The notes under the pieces were generated by a model. That model was not told the DNA's origin, did no database searches, and worked only from the letters and a program-made list of their open reading frames with translations. The position numbers and the translations under genes are program-made. Positions 23,386 to 31,262 of a DNA stretch of 33,133 nt are shown one piece after another. The DNA comes from Acidimicrobiales bacterium. Its GTDB lineage: Bacteria > Actinomycetota > Acidimicrobiia > Acidimicrobiales > Poriferisodalaceae. The stretch lies in NCBI GenBank assembly GCA_014239555.1, contig JAAZYR010000016.1:1-33133 (forward strand), written 5' to 3'. How positions within the stretch are numbered: position 1 is the stretch's first letter; each line of letters begins with the position of its first letter.

Positions 23386-24974
23386 CTCAGAAGCGAGCGC
23401 CTAGGGAACTGCGGGCCGTCGGCCTGGTCTGTTCCTTGGCGTTCGCATTCCCCGGGCTGTACCTCATTTGGCGCAACTTCACATCGGGTGCGGATCCGTT
23501 CGGTTTGTTGTTTGCAAGTGAGACGTTGCAGCCCTTCTGGCGAACCGTTCGACTCGCGATTTTGGTGTCCATTTCCGCAGCATCTTTAGGCACATCTTTG
23601 GCATGGCTAACCACGAGGACCGACCTTCCTCTGCGAAGGCTCTGGCGAGTGGTGCTCCCCATTCCTTTGGTTTTCCCTACTTTTATTGGCGCCGCTGCTT
23701 TCATTCGGACTCTCAACCCAGGCGGACTTGCCAACGACCTTCTCACTTCAGTCGGTGTAGATCGAACCCCCGAACTTCGAGGTCTCTTCGGAGCATGGCT
23801 AGTTCTGACATTGTTCTGCTACCCCTATGTGTACCTCCCGGTTGCCGCCCGACTTCGACAACTTCCAGGTTCACTTGAGCAAAGCGCCCGCATACTTGGC
23901 GACACTGTCGCTCAAACTTTTCGTCGCATTGTGTTGCGTCAAATTTCAAGCTCGCTGACTGCCGGAACGCTTCTCGTTTTCCTTTACACAATCAGCGATT
24001 TCGGCGCTGTGCAGCTCATGCGATACGACACGCTGACTCGGGCAATTGAGAGCAACTATCTTGCGCGTCCACCAATGGCATTCGCCCTGAGTTTGATATT
24101 GCTCGTTTTCGCTGGGGCCGTGGTTGCGGCCGAGAGATCGGTAAGCCGTCGACTACCTGAAGTCAAAGTCCATCGGGCTCAACAAACAGCTAGCTATGCA
24201 CTCGGTCATTGGCGAACCCCCGCGATGCTTTTGGTTGGAGGAACATTCGCATTCAGCATCGTGGCACCCAGCGTCGCGCTCATTGACTGGGCGGCCGATG
24301 GGCTACTGCGAAATCAACGAGGAGGACGCCCTCTCACGATCGACAGTTCTAAAGTTTTCGAAGCCGCTACCAATACTCTCTCTTCAAGCATTCTCACTGG
24401 GTTCGTCGCACTCATCGCGGTGGTGCCTATCGCCTTTCTAGCTGGGCGTTACCGAGATCGAATCGGACACTTCAGTCACTCCGTGGTGATCGCTACGTTC
24501 GCAGTTCCGGGGATTCTTATTGCACTCTCCCTACGTTTTTGGACCCTTCGCTCGGGATTTTTCGGTGACCTCTTGTACGACACGCTGGCACTACTAATTT
24601 TCGCGTACGTTGTTCGCTTTGCGGCCCTAGCTATGGGTACCGCGCTCGTGGCGGTAAAAACAGTGCCTGAACATCTGCACGACGCAGCAGCGACTCTCGG
24701 GGCTGATCGATGGCGCCGCTTCCGTACCGTCGATTTGCCTCTGATGAGGCCGGGCCTGCTGGCGGCTTCGGGTCTCGTTGTACTTTCTACGATGAAAGAG
24801 TTGCCCATCAGTCTGATAATTGCCCCAATTGGTTTCCCGACATTAACCACACGCATATTCGGATCGTTCGAAGATGCCTTCGTAGCCGAGGCAGGAATCA
24901 TGGCGTTAGTACTTGTCTGCGCGTCGGGTTTCCTATCTTGGGTTCTTGTACTGCGGCGAGCCGATCACCTCTAA
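23382..24974 (+). CDS. Ferric iron ABC transporter permease (FbpB-like)
   Basis: A 530-residue fused permease with about 12 membrane helices, two binding-protein-dependent transport domains in tandem. EAA-type loops for contact with the ATPase are seen in the first half (SLEQSARILGDTVAQTFRRIVL) and the second (HLHDAAATLGADRWRRFRTVDLPLMRPG). This length and organisation are those of FbpB/SfuB permeases for Fe3+. Its ATG overlaps the stop of the frame-restored FbpA-like gene. With the ATPase at 19599-20624 it would make a complete ferric importer in the cytoplasmic membrane. Confidence 0.93.
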   Translation: MTQKRAPRELRAVGLVCSLAFAFPGLYLIWRNFTSGADPFGLLFASETLQPFWRTVRLAILVSISAASLGTSLAWLTTRTDLPLRRLWRVVLPIPLVFPTFIGAAAFIRTLNPGGLANDLLTSVGVDRTPELRGLFGAWLVLTLFCYPYVYLPVAARLRQLPGSLEQSARILGDTVAQTFRRIVLRQISSSLTAGTLLVFLYTISDFGAVQLMRYDTLTRAIESNYLARPPMAFALSLILLVFAGAVVAAERSVSRRLPEVKVHRAQQTASYALGHWRTPAMLLVGGTFAFSIVAPSVALIDWAADGLLRNQRGGRPLTIDSSKVFEAATNTLSSSILTGFVALIAVVPIAFLAGRYRDRIGHFSHSVVIATFAVPGILIALSLRFWTLRSGFFGDLLYDTLALLIFAYVVRFAALAMGTALVAVKTVPEHLHDAAATLGADRWRRFRTVDLPLMRPGLLAASGLVVLSTMKELPISLIIAPIGFPTLTTRIFGSFEDAFVAEAGIMALVLVCASGFLSWVLVLRRADHL

Positions 24975-24991
24975 GGGCATTATGACTAGGC

Positions 24992-25522
24992 ATGGTCATC
25001 GCATATTTAGTGGTACCTCGAGACCAGTACACACCTTTTGATGCCCATTACTTCCCCGGCGCAGAGACTACGACGGCGCGCTTATCGGAGCCCAAAAACT
25101 ACCGAACCGCCGATGACCCCACAGATGTCACGGTGCTATGCGCGGAGCTAGCTTGTTGGGTTGGTGATGAACTATGGCTCTCCGATCCCAAAAGCATCGG
25201 GGAACTCGTTGAAGGCGATTTAAAAAGAGCAGATCTTCCAACAACGAACCATGTTCATTGCGAGGTTCAACGTCTCGGTTCGGTATATCCCGTGTACGAG
25301 CACTCGACAGTCCAAGCTCGCCAAACCATCAAAAATTGGGTAGGTCAACCGAAGCGCATTATGAGCCTAGGACGGCAGGGGCTCGGCGTTCCTGACAACC
25401 TCCACCACGTATTAACCATGGGAAGTCGTGCCGCCGAAGCCGTCAACAAGTCTGGGAGTATTGATGTAATCGAGTGGCAACGATCTCTCGGAGAATTTTC
25501 AAAACACGTGGTCCAAGATTGA
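24992..25522 (+). CDS. Orphan C-terminal half of an FAD-dependent amine oxidase-like protein
   Basis: A 176-residue protein that I recognise as the C-terminal part of an NAD(P)/FAD-dependent oxidoreductase of the flavin amine oxidase / protoporphyrinogen-oxidase-like type. The clues are DAHYFPG, RLSEPKNYR, TVLCAELACWVGDELW, VQRLGSVYPVYE and LGRQGLGVPDNLHHVLTMG, the last being the usual FAD-contact region at the end of the fold. The N-terminal GxGxxG dinucleotide-binding part, normally about 250 residues, is absent; upstream lies only a 17-base gap to the permease gene. It is therefore a truncated or rearranged gene, or a stand-alone domain. The reading frame is intact. Whether it is expressed or functional is unclear. 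Confidence 0.75.
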   Translation: MVIAYLVVPRDQYTPFDAHYFPGAETTTARLSEPKNYRTADDPTDVTVLCAELACWVGDELWLSDPKSIGELVEGDLKRADLPTTNHVHCEVQRLGSVYPVYEHSTVQARQTIKNWVGQPKRIMSLGRQGLGVPDNLHHVLTMGSRAAEAVNKSGSIDVIEWQRSLGEFSKHVVQD

Positions 25523-25653
25523 CATGAGCACCGACCAGCACCCCTGCGGTACCGTCAAACTTTTAGGTGTCCTCGTGTCGGTAAGTCAGTTGATTTGACC
25601 CAGATTCCCATTTCGACTTGTTACCGAGGCCAGCTATCGGCGACGCTAGAGGC

Positions 25654-27129
25654 ATGAGCGACGCCATCAACGAGCACTTCGACGTACTAATCGTCGGCGC
25701 AGGAATTTCAGGAATCGGCGGGGCCTACCACCTGCTCCAGCAATGTCCTACGAAGAGCTTCGCAGTTCTCGAAACCATGGACAGTTTCGGTGGCACCTGG
25801 AAAACGCATACCTACCCGGGCATCAGATCAGACAGCGACCTTTACACATTTGGATACGGCTTTAAGCCTTGGACTGGGCCACCAATCGCTACCGGTGAAG
25901 AAATTCTTCAGTATCTAGACGAGGTAGTTGAAGAAAACGACATCGCGCGCCACATTCGTTACGAGCACACCATCGAAACCGCTGAATGGTCCAGCGAAAC
26001 CAAGTTATGGACTCTGAAAGTCACGCAAACAGGTCACGATGATCAACTCACGTTCACTTGCGGGTTCCTTTGGATGTGTCAGGGGTACTACCGGCACACC
26101 GACCCCTACACACCCGAATGGCCTGGCATCGATCAGTTCCAAGGGCAGGTGGTTCATCCCCAGACCTGGCCCGATGATCTTGACTACGCGAACAAGCGAA
26201 TAGTGGTTATTGGCTCAGGAGCTACCGCAGCCACTTTGATACCGGCGCTGGCAGATGAAGCGGAGCATGTGACAATGCTCCAGAGATCACCCACGTTTTT
26301 CGTTGCTCGTCCAAATAACAATGAACTCGCAGACACTCTGCGCGAATTGGACATCCCCGACGAATGGACACACGAAATAGTTAGAAAAAAAATCTTGCAT
26401 GATCAACAACAAATCGTCGAAATGTCCTTCAAATATCCCGACCTAGTGCGCCAAGAGCTCTACAACGGGGTAAAAGCAATCTTGGGCGACGACTACGACG
26501 TTTCGGCCCACTTTGAACCTGCATACCGGCCATGGCAGCAAAGAATCGCACTCATTCCCGACGGCGACTTATTTCACTCGATTGCTGCCGGTGACGCGTC
26601 GGTCGTGACGGACGAGATTTCGACGTTCACTGAGTCCGGGATTGAGACCAAGAGTGGCCAGTTGTTGGAAGCAGACATCATCGTCACCGCAACCGGATTC
26701 GACCTCAGCGTTTTGGGCGACATCAAATTCACAGTTGACAGCGAACCTCTCGCCTTCTCCGAAACTGTTGGCTACCGGGGAATGATGTTCACCGGTATCC
26801 CGAACATGGTCTGGGTCTTCGGATATTTTCGGGCCAGTTGGACTCTTCGCGCTGATCTGATATCCGAATATGTTTGCCGGCTTCTCCACCATATGGATGG
26901 GCGAGGAGCTCAAGCAGTTACCCCTACTTTGCGATCCGAAGATCAAGATATGGAACTTCTTCCCTGGGTAGATCCTGAAAACTTCAACCCCGGGTACTTA
27001 ATGCGTTCCCTGCATCTCATGCCAAAGCAAGGGAGCGCTGGTCCATGGCAGCACACACAGGATTACTGGACCGATAAAGACGAACTGCGAGTCGCTGATT
27101 TGGACGACGGCGCATTGATCTACACGTGA
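25654..27129 (+). CDS. Flavin-containing / Baeyer-Villiger-type monooxygenase
   Basis: A 491-residue two-dinucleotide-domain flavoprotein. FAD binding is by GAGISG (15-20), and NADPH binding by GSGATA (187-192). Between them sits FQGQVVHPQTWP (162-173), which fits the type I BVMO fingerprint F-x-G-x-x-x-H-x-x-x-W-P. TATGFD follows in the C-terminal half as usual. Such enzymes insert an oxygen atom next to a carbonyl to give esters or lactones, or oxygenate N or S, using NADPH and O2. The ATG at 25654 places GAGISG at the expected distance; an upstream TTG at 25618 adds 12 residues. It has no operon partner; the gap before it (131 bases) holds no clear promoter. Confidence 0.92.
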   Translation: MSDAINEHFDVLIVGAGISGIGGAYHLLQQCPTKSFAVLETMDSFGGTWKTHTYPGIRSDSDLYTFGYGFKPWTGPPIATGEEILQYLDEVVEENDIARHIRYEHTIETAEWSSETKLWTLKVTQTGHDDQLTFTCGFLWMCQGYYRHTDPYTPEWPGIDQFQGQVVHPQTWPDDLDYANKRIVVIGSGATAATLIPALADEAEHVTMLQRSPTFFVARPNNNELADTLRELDIPDEWTHEIVRKKILHDQQQIVEMSFKYPDLVRQELYNGVKAILGDDYDVSAHFEPAYRPWQQRIALIPDGDLFHSIAAGDASVVTDEISTFTESGIETKSGQLLEADIIVTATGFDLSVLGDIKFTVDSEPLAFSETVGYRGMMFTGIPNMVWVFGYFRASWTLRADLISEYVCRLLHHMDGRGAQAVTPTLRSEDQDMELLPWVDPENFNPGYLMRSLHLMPKQGSAGPWQHTQDYWTDKDELRVADLDDGALIYT

Positions 27130-27441
27130 TCAGCATCTGACACATCTTCGTATCGTGGGCCAACTCTGCAAACATCACCAGGCTGGTTCTCGACGTGTCG
27201 AATTCCTCAGATCGAACCGAATTACCGCCGTTTCGAATAAATAACACGATTCCGATCAGTAGCACGGAGCAATAGACGATGACAAAAGTCGTGCAGATAC
27301 CACGAAACAGGCCAATGTTAGGTCACGTCTGACATCACAAAATACGGCACGAGGGACACGGAAATCGTCGACCCATACAAAAGTAAAGGAAGCTCGCGCC
27401 CTCCTCGCCTAGCCTGGGAACAGAGTTGAGGGGGAAACGTT
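27130..27441. other. Intergenic region, no gene
   Basis: This 312-base gap separates the monooxygenase from the amidohydrolase on the same strand. I see no conserved reading frame, RNA gene or strong terminator. Its end has GAGGGGGAA at about 27428-27436, a good ribosome binding site for the amidohydrolase ATG at 27442. A promoter for that gene is probably here but I cannot place it. Confidence 0.5.
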
Positions 27442-29163
27442 ATGCATGATCTGGTGATACGAGGCGGTCAGGTAATTGACGGCACTGGCACGTCTGCACG
27501 TCAAGCCGATATCGCCATAGACAATGGCATCATCACCCAAGTCGGCGACGTATCTGCATCCGGGCGAGAAGAGATCGATGCTGCGGGGGCGTTGGTGGCT
27601 CCAGGGTTCGTCGATATTCACACCCACTACGACGGTCAGGTCATCTGGGATTCCGATCTCAGCCCATCGAGTTGGCACGGGGTCACCACCATCGTTATGG
27701 GCAACTGCGGTGTCGGGTTCGCTCCTGTTCGCCCAGACCGCCACGATTTCCTCATCAGCGTCATGGAAGGAGTCGAAGATATTCCCGGGGCCGCGCTGAG
27801 TGAAGGCGTCACTTTCGACTGGGAGACCTTCCCTGAGTACCTCGACGCTGTCGAAGCCATCCCGCACTCGATCGACATCGGAGCGCAGATGCCCCATTCA
27901 GCACTACGGGTATATGTCATGGGTGATCGAGGCCGCGATCACGATGAGGCGGCCACAGAGGAAGAGATCGCCGAAATGCGTCGTCTGACGCGGGAAGCTC
28001 TCGAAGCAGGCGCGCTGGGTTTCACTACCTCGCGCACAATCAATCATCGAGATCGCGACGGTAACCAGATCCCCACACTCACTAGCGCGCCCTCAGAATT
28101 ATGGGGTATCAGCCAGGCTCTGACCGACCATGAGGCCGGCCACATGGAAATCGTGTCCGACTTTCGAGACCTTGACGTCGAGTTCGAAATCTTTGAGGGA
28201 ATGACTGAGGCTGCGGGATCGCGACTGTCGGTGTTACTCACCCAAGATGACCGAGCACCTGAGAAGTGGCGCGAAGTTCTTGACCGGATCAAGACGGCAC
28301 GGGCCGATGGTCAAGACATCACCGCACAGATAGCGGCGCGCCCGGTCACGTTGCTACTGGGTTTGCAAAGTTCCATGCACCCGTTTATCACCTGCCCTAC
28401 TTATCGGCGGGAGTTAGCCGACCTTGAGTTAGACGAACGGGTCGAGCGAATGCGGGATCCCGAGATGCGAACGATTCTCGTTACCGAGCATGCCGATCGA
28501 ACTCGTGGCATGTCAGGGATGATCGCCCAGTCTTTCCATAAAATGTTCCCTCTTGGGGACCCACCCGACTACGAGCCGCAGCCTGAGACCAGCATTCTTG
28601 GCCGAGCCCAGAAAGCCGGCGTCGAACCAGTTGAGTTGGCATATGACACCCTCCTCAGCCGCAACGGTCGAGAGCTCATGCTTTTTCCTTTAGCCAATTT
28701 CTCTGACGGCAATCATGATGCTTTGCGCGAGATGAACCTTGCCGAGGGCACTTTGCCCGGCCTAAGTGACGGCGGAGCCCATTGTGGGGTGATTTGCGAT
28801 GCCAGTTTCCCCACCTACATGCTTACCCACTGGGCTCGAGATCGGGATCGGGGCGAACGTTTGCCGCTTGAATATCTGGTGCAACGTCAGTGCCGCGACA
28901 CCGCTCGCCAAGTCGGGCTCGAAGATCGGGGAACCCTTGAGACCGGAATGGTCGCTGACGTAAACGTCATCGACTTTGACAGGCTCAAACTCCATCCACC
29001 TGAAATGGTTCACGATTTACCTGCAGGTGGACGTCGTTTGGTTCAACGAGCTGACGGATACATCGCAACAATCAAAAGCGGCGAGGTGATTTTCCGTGAA
29101 GGAGTGCCCACCGGCCTCCGCCCTGGACAGCTACTCAGAGGCCCGCGCAGCGCAGCGCAATAA
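27442..29163 (+). CDS. Amidohydrolase, N-acyl-D-amino-acid deacylase family
   Basis: A 573-residue metal-dependent amidohydrolase (TIM barrel plus small composite beta domain). The N terminus LVIRGGQVIDGTG is the dihydroorotase/D-aminoacylase-like beta part. DIHTHYDGQ (His60 and His62) begins the barrel, and GNCGVG with Cys89 is the bridging-Cys motif of D-aminoacylases. LSDGGAHCG provides the late Asp of the metal site, and GTLETGMVADVNVIDFDRL the C-terminal beta part. It hydrolyses an N-acyl or cyclic amide bond with zinc; the exact substrate is not predictable, and D-amino acid specificity should not be assumed. It is longer than typical D-aminoacylases (about 480-540). It converges with the unknown protein gene at 29186. 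Confidence 0.9.
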   Translation: MHDLVIRGGQVIDGTGTSARQADIAIDNGIITQVGDVSASGREEIDAAGALVAPGFVDIHTHYDGQVIWDSDLSPSSWHGVTTIVMGNCGVGFAPVRPDRHDFLISVMEGVEDIPGAALSEGVTFDWETFPEYLDAVEAIPHSIDIGAQMPHSALRVYVMGDRGRDHDEAATEEEIAEMRRLTREALEAGALGFTTSRTINHRDRDGNQIPTLTSAPSELWGISQALTDHEAGHMEIVSDFRDLDVEFEIFEGMTEAAGSRLSVLLTQDDRAPEKWREVLDRIKTARADGQDITAQIAARPVTLLLGLQSSMHPFITCPTYRRELADLELDERVERMRDPEMRTILVTEHADRTRGMSGMIAQSFHKMFPLGDPPDYEPQPETSILGRAQKAGVEPVELAYDTLLSRNGRELMLFPLANFSDGNHDALREMNLAEGTLPGLSDGGAHCGVICDASFPTYMLTHWARDRDRGERLPLEYLVQRQCRDTARQVGLEDRGTLETGMVADVNVIDFDRLKLHPPEMVHDLPAGGRRLVQRADGYIATIKSGEVIFREGVPTGLRPGQLLRGPRSAAQ

Positions 29164-29185
29164 TCCTTAGCGGGAGGCCTGACGG

Positions 29186-29761
29186 TTACTGCCCAGCATC
29201 GCTGGGGGCGGTCAGACGTCGCAGACGGTTGGTGTATGGACCCCAACGCCAAACCATTTCATCGCCATCTCGGTATCGGGTGACCACAAGGCGTTTACCG
29301 TTGAGATATAGATTGAGACGGGCGTCTTCGTAGCGCGCGACGACGCTGATATTCGCGCCGCCTACCCCCTCATCGCTCATCAATGAACCGTCGGCCGTCA
29401 GGTCATGAATCACACCGCCGCCAGTGATGACGACGCGGACCCCAGCTTGTTCGTTGCGCTCAATGTGGCCCTTCAACGGGCCCTTATATACCTGCCACAC
29501 CCCGCGCAGATCCGGTACATCCATCGCTAATGGTTCGTCGCAACCAGCCAACACTAATGGTGGCCATTCTTTCCACCGTCCAGGAGGTGTGCGCACCACC
29601 GACAGATCGGCCGCTTTCGTCACCGTCGAATCGAGCGTAAGTGCCAGGATCGGTATCTCATAGTTATCGGCAGCGACTGGGGGTTGAGGCGGGTGCCGCC
29701 GAACCCTGATTGGGGCCAACAGCATTGCACCGAGCGACTTAGCTATTTGTCTGGGGATCAC
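29186..29761 (-). CDS. Hypothetical beta-rich protein downstream of the selenoprotein
   Basis: A 191-residue protein I do not recognise by family. The second half is rich in alternating short strands with Trp and Gly (LRGVWQVYKG, VRVVITGGGVIHD, NISVVARYEDARLNLYLNGKRLVVTRYRDGDEMVWRWGP), which suggests a beta-barrel, calycin-like or lectin-like fold. The first ~40 residues are basic (RRHPPQ) with a weak hydrophobic stretch; there is no clear signal peptide. Start: GTG at 29761 is the longest; an ATG at 29725 also exists and neither has a good Shine-Dalgarno. It begins 36 bases after the end of the GrdB-like selenoprotein gene on the same strand, so they may be co-transcribed. Function unknown. 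Confidence 0.65.
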   Translation of the reverse strand: MIPRQIAKSLGAMLLAPIRVRRHPPQPPVAADNYEIPILALTLDSTVTKAADLSVVRTPPGRWKEWPPLVLAGCDEPLAMDVPDLRGVWQVYKGPLKGHIERNEQAGVRVVITGGGVIHDLTADGSLMSDEGVGGANISVVARYEDARLNLYLNGKRLVVTRYRDGDEMVWRWGPYTNRLRRLTAPSDAGQ

Positions 29762-29797
29762 CAGAGGGTTCTCTCATTCGGTCCCACGTCGATACGA

Positions 29798-31081
29798 CTA
29801 TGTTGCGGGCTCTATTGGAAATTTAGTCTCTTTGGGAAAGGCACTCCCACCTCTGTAATGACCTTCTGGGATCAAGAGTCCCCTTACAAGTTGGGCCATA
29901 GGCGAGTCGGACGCTTTCGTTAAACCATCAGCTACTAGTACTAGCGTTTCACCAAGAACTGTTTCACTAAATATCCATCGGTTCAGCGCATCATGATCAG
30001 GCGCATTGTCACCAGGTTGTGCCGCTATTGCCTCGTGATAGAAGGTGCGAAGGTCATCGGCGATGTGGCGCAGGAGCAGAGGCATTTCAAATGCCCAAGT
30101 GATTTCGTCGGTCACAGGTTCAGACGTGACTTCACCCGTTTCGGCGATCGCAGCGAACACTCGGACCAACTCATCGATGTCATCTTCTTCAGCTCCACTG
30201 ATGCCGAATAGAGTTCGTCCTCGTTGTCGTCTGGTTTCAATAGCCCACGGCCGAAGTCGCGCCACTTCCGCCAGAAGTCGTTCGACCAGCGAGCCTGAAG
30301 ATTCAGAAGTTAGGTTCAGCGGGCAGGACCAAGTCTCGCTCAAGCCTGTATCTGGCGCTTCAATTTGGTAGTCCTCAATCGTGGGCTCTTCCGCTGTATC
30401 TAAAAGTCCAAACGCTGTTCGCATTACATTTTTTTGGAACTCTGCATCATCAACTGCGCCTAAAGGTCGCCCAAGAGCAAAAGGCACCCATAACGCCCTT
30501 GGAGGTACAACTGCTTCCGACATCTCTCGAATCAAACTTATTGAAGTAGTCGCTACCCCAGAGCGTTCTATGTAGTTCCCTAAGGCGCCGACCGCACCTG
30601 TACAAACAGGTCAAATGGGAATCAAAAAGGCGACGTCGACTCCATCTTGAGCCATCAACCGGCCAATTTCTTCTCCTGTTTCCTCAAACTGAGATGGGTC
30701 AGGCATCGCTCCCATGAAGGAGTAATGCCAACGCGCTACTCCTCCGATTTCTCCGGCAGAGGCAAGCTCTCGGAGGCGGTCGATTGGGAAAACGATATTG
30801 GGATTTTGGCCGAACGCGCTGCGATCAAAATTGGCGCTGATATGGGAAAGTACAAGATCGTCAAACTGGATATCTCCTGGAATGATCCGATAATCCAGCG
30901 ACCCGACAGCGAATGGTGGATCTATCCGTCGATGAAGACCAGCGGTAGAAACAATCGCTACCGTGGCCTGATCAAGCGCTGGTGGAGAGATCCATTTACC
31001 GGGACCTATCGCCGGCATCGCTTCCGCTCGCTTGCGCAGATGTTCAGACTCAACTGGGTGAAGATCGCTCAACCGAACCAT
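29798..31081 (-). CDS. GrdB-like (glycine/betaine/sarcosine reductase B family) selenoprotein with in-frame UGA
   Basis: A 427-codon reading frame interrupted by one TGA at codon 157, which I read as selenocysteine. Upstream of it, STAGLHRRIDPPF, YRIIPGDIQFDDLVLSH and NFDRSAFGQNPNIVFPIDRLRELA match GrdB-family proteins. After the UGA the same frame continues without a stop as PVCTGAVGALGNYIERSGVATT, then PPRALWVPFALGRPLG, which mirrors the UGTCT...IERAGIP...PHPLG part of clostridial GrdB. The motif U-P-V-C is a redox-type UxxC. A SECIS-like hairpin follows the UGA. In clostridia GrdB carries selenium in a glycine-reductase complex; here no GrdA or GrdC lies near, so the reaction is unknown. 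The ATG at 31081 has no Shine-Dalgarno, but TACAAT (31088-31093) is a good -10, suggesting a leaderless start. If the UGA were a plain stop, both halves would be fragments. Confidence 0.87.
30584..30598 (-). promoter_or_regulatory. Candidate bacterial SECIS hairpin
   Basis: On the minus-strand mRNA, GGUGC-GGUCG-GCGCC makes a five-base-pair stem (one G-U) with a five-base loop starting with GG. It begins 12 nt after the UGA (30611-30613), so the apical loop is 17 nt from the codon. This geometry is as I recall for the E. coli fdhF SECIS, whose loop is AGGUCU. A second stem, ACCUGU-UUGU-ACAGGU, starting at the last base of the UGA, competes with or stacks under it. Confidence 0.65.
30611..30613 (-). 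other. In-frame UGA, likely selenocysteine codon 157
   Basis: The genomic TCA here is UGA in the mRNA of the GrdB-like gene. It falls exactly where clostridial GrdB has selenocysteine (preceding xxC-T), and homology continues on both sides in the same frame. Confidence 0.82.
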
Positions 31082-31084
31082 CAA

Positions 31085-31262
31085 AAGATTGTAGGTCGGT
31101 AGCGCTCACCGGGGAAAAGGACCTACTTATCAAAGAGCGCTTTCTAATATGCAGCCGCCACCCAACCGTGAAACCAACCCGCTTGACGCCCCCGCCGCCC
31201 CATGGAAGCCTGGATTCCGCTGCCCCGCTGCCGGGGTGGCGGACCACGGGGGGAAATCATCA
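31085..31262. other. Divergent intergenic region between the selenoprotein and DUF1326 genes
   Basis: This 178-base region must hold promoters for both flanking genes. The -10 TACAAT for the selenoprotein lies at 31088-31093 on the minus strand. Near the other end a strong GC-rich hairpin sits at 31217-31242, just before the DUF1326 ribosome binding site. No conserved reading frame is seen; an ATG-initiated extension of the DUF1326 frame from 31149 looks spurious. Confidence 0.5.
31217..31242 (+). promoter_or_regulatory. GC-rich 5' leader hairpin before DUF1326
   Basis: CCGCUGCCCC pairs with GGGGUGGCGG through ten base pairs (two G-U wobbles) around the six-base loop GCUGCC. It ends about seven bases before the GGGGGG purine run at 31248-31253 that probably serves as ribosome binding site for the ATG at 31263. 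It could control translation or act as an attenuator; it has no U tract. I know no riboswitch class that it matches. Confidence 0.35.

Noticed and set aside
29798..30613. Two separate genes at 29798-30535 and 30611-31084
   Set aside because: Both are in the same frame, and homology to the GrdB family runs continuously through the TGA between them, so a single selenoprotein gene explains the region better.
31149..31262. Longer N terminus for DUF1326 from 31149
   Set aside because: The extra 38 residues are Pro-rich and not family-like, and the strong hairpin and purine-rich ribosome binding site lie inside this stretch.
31085..31262. Cobalamin riboswitch before DUF1326
   Set aside because: I did not find the conserved B12-box or core motifs; only a GC-rich hairpin is visible.
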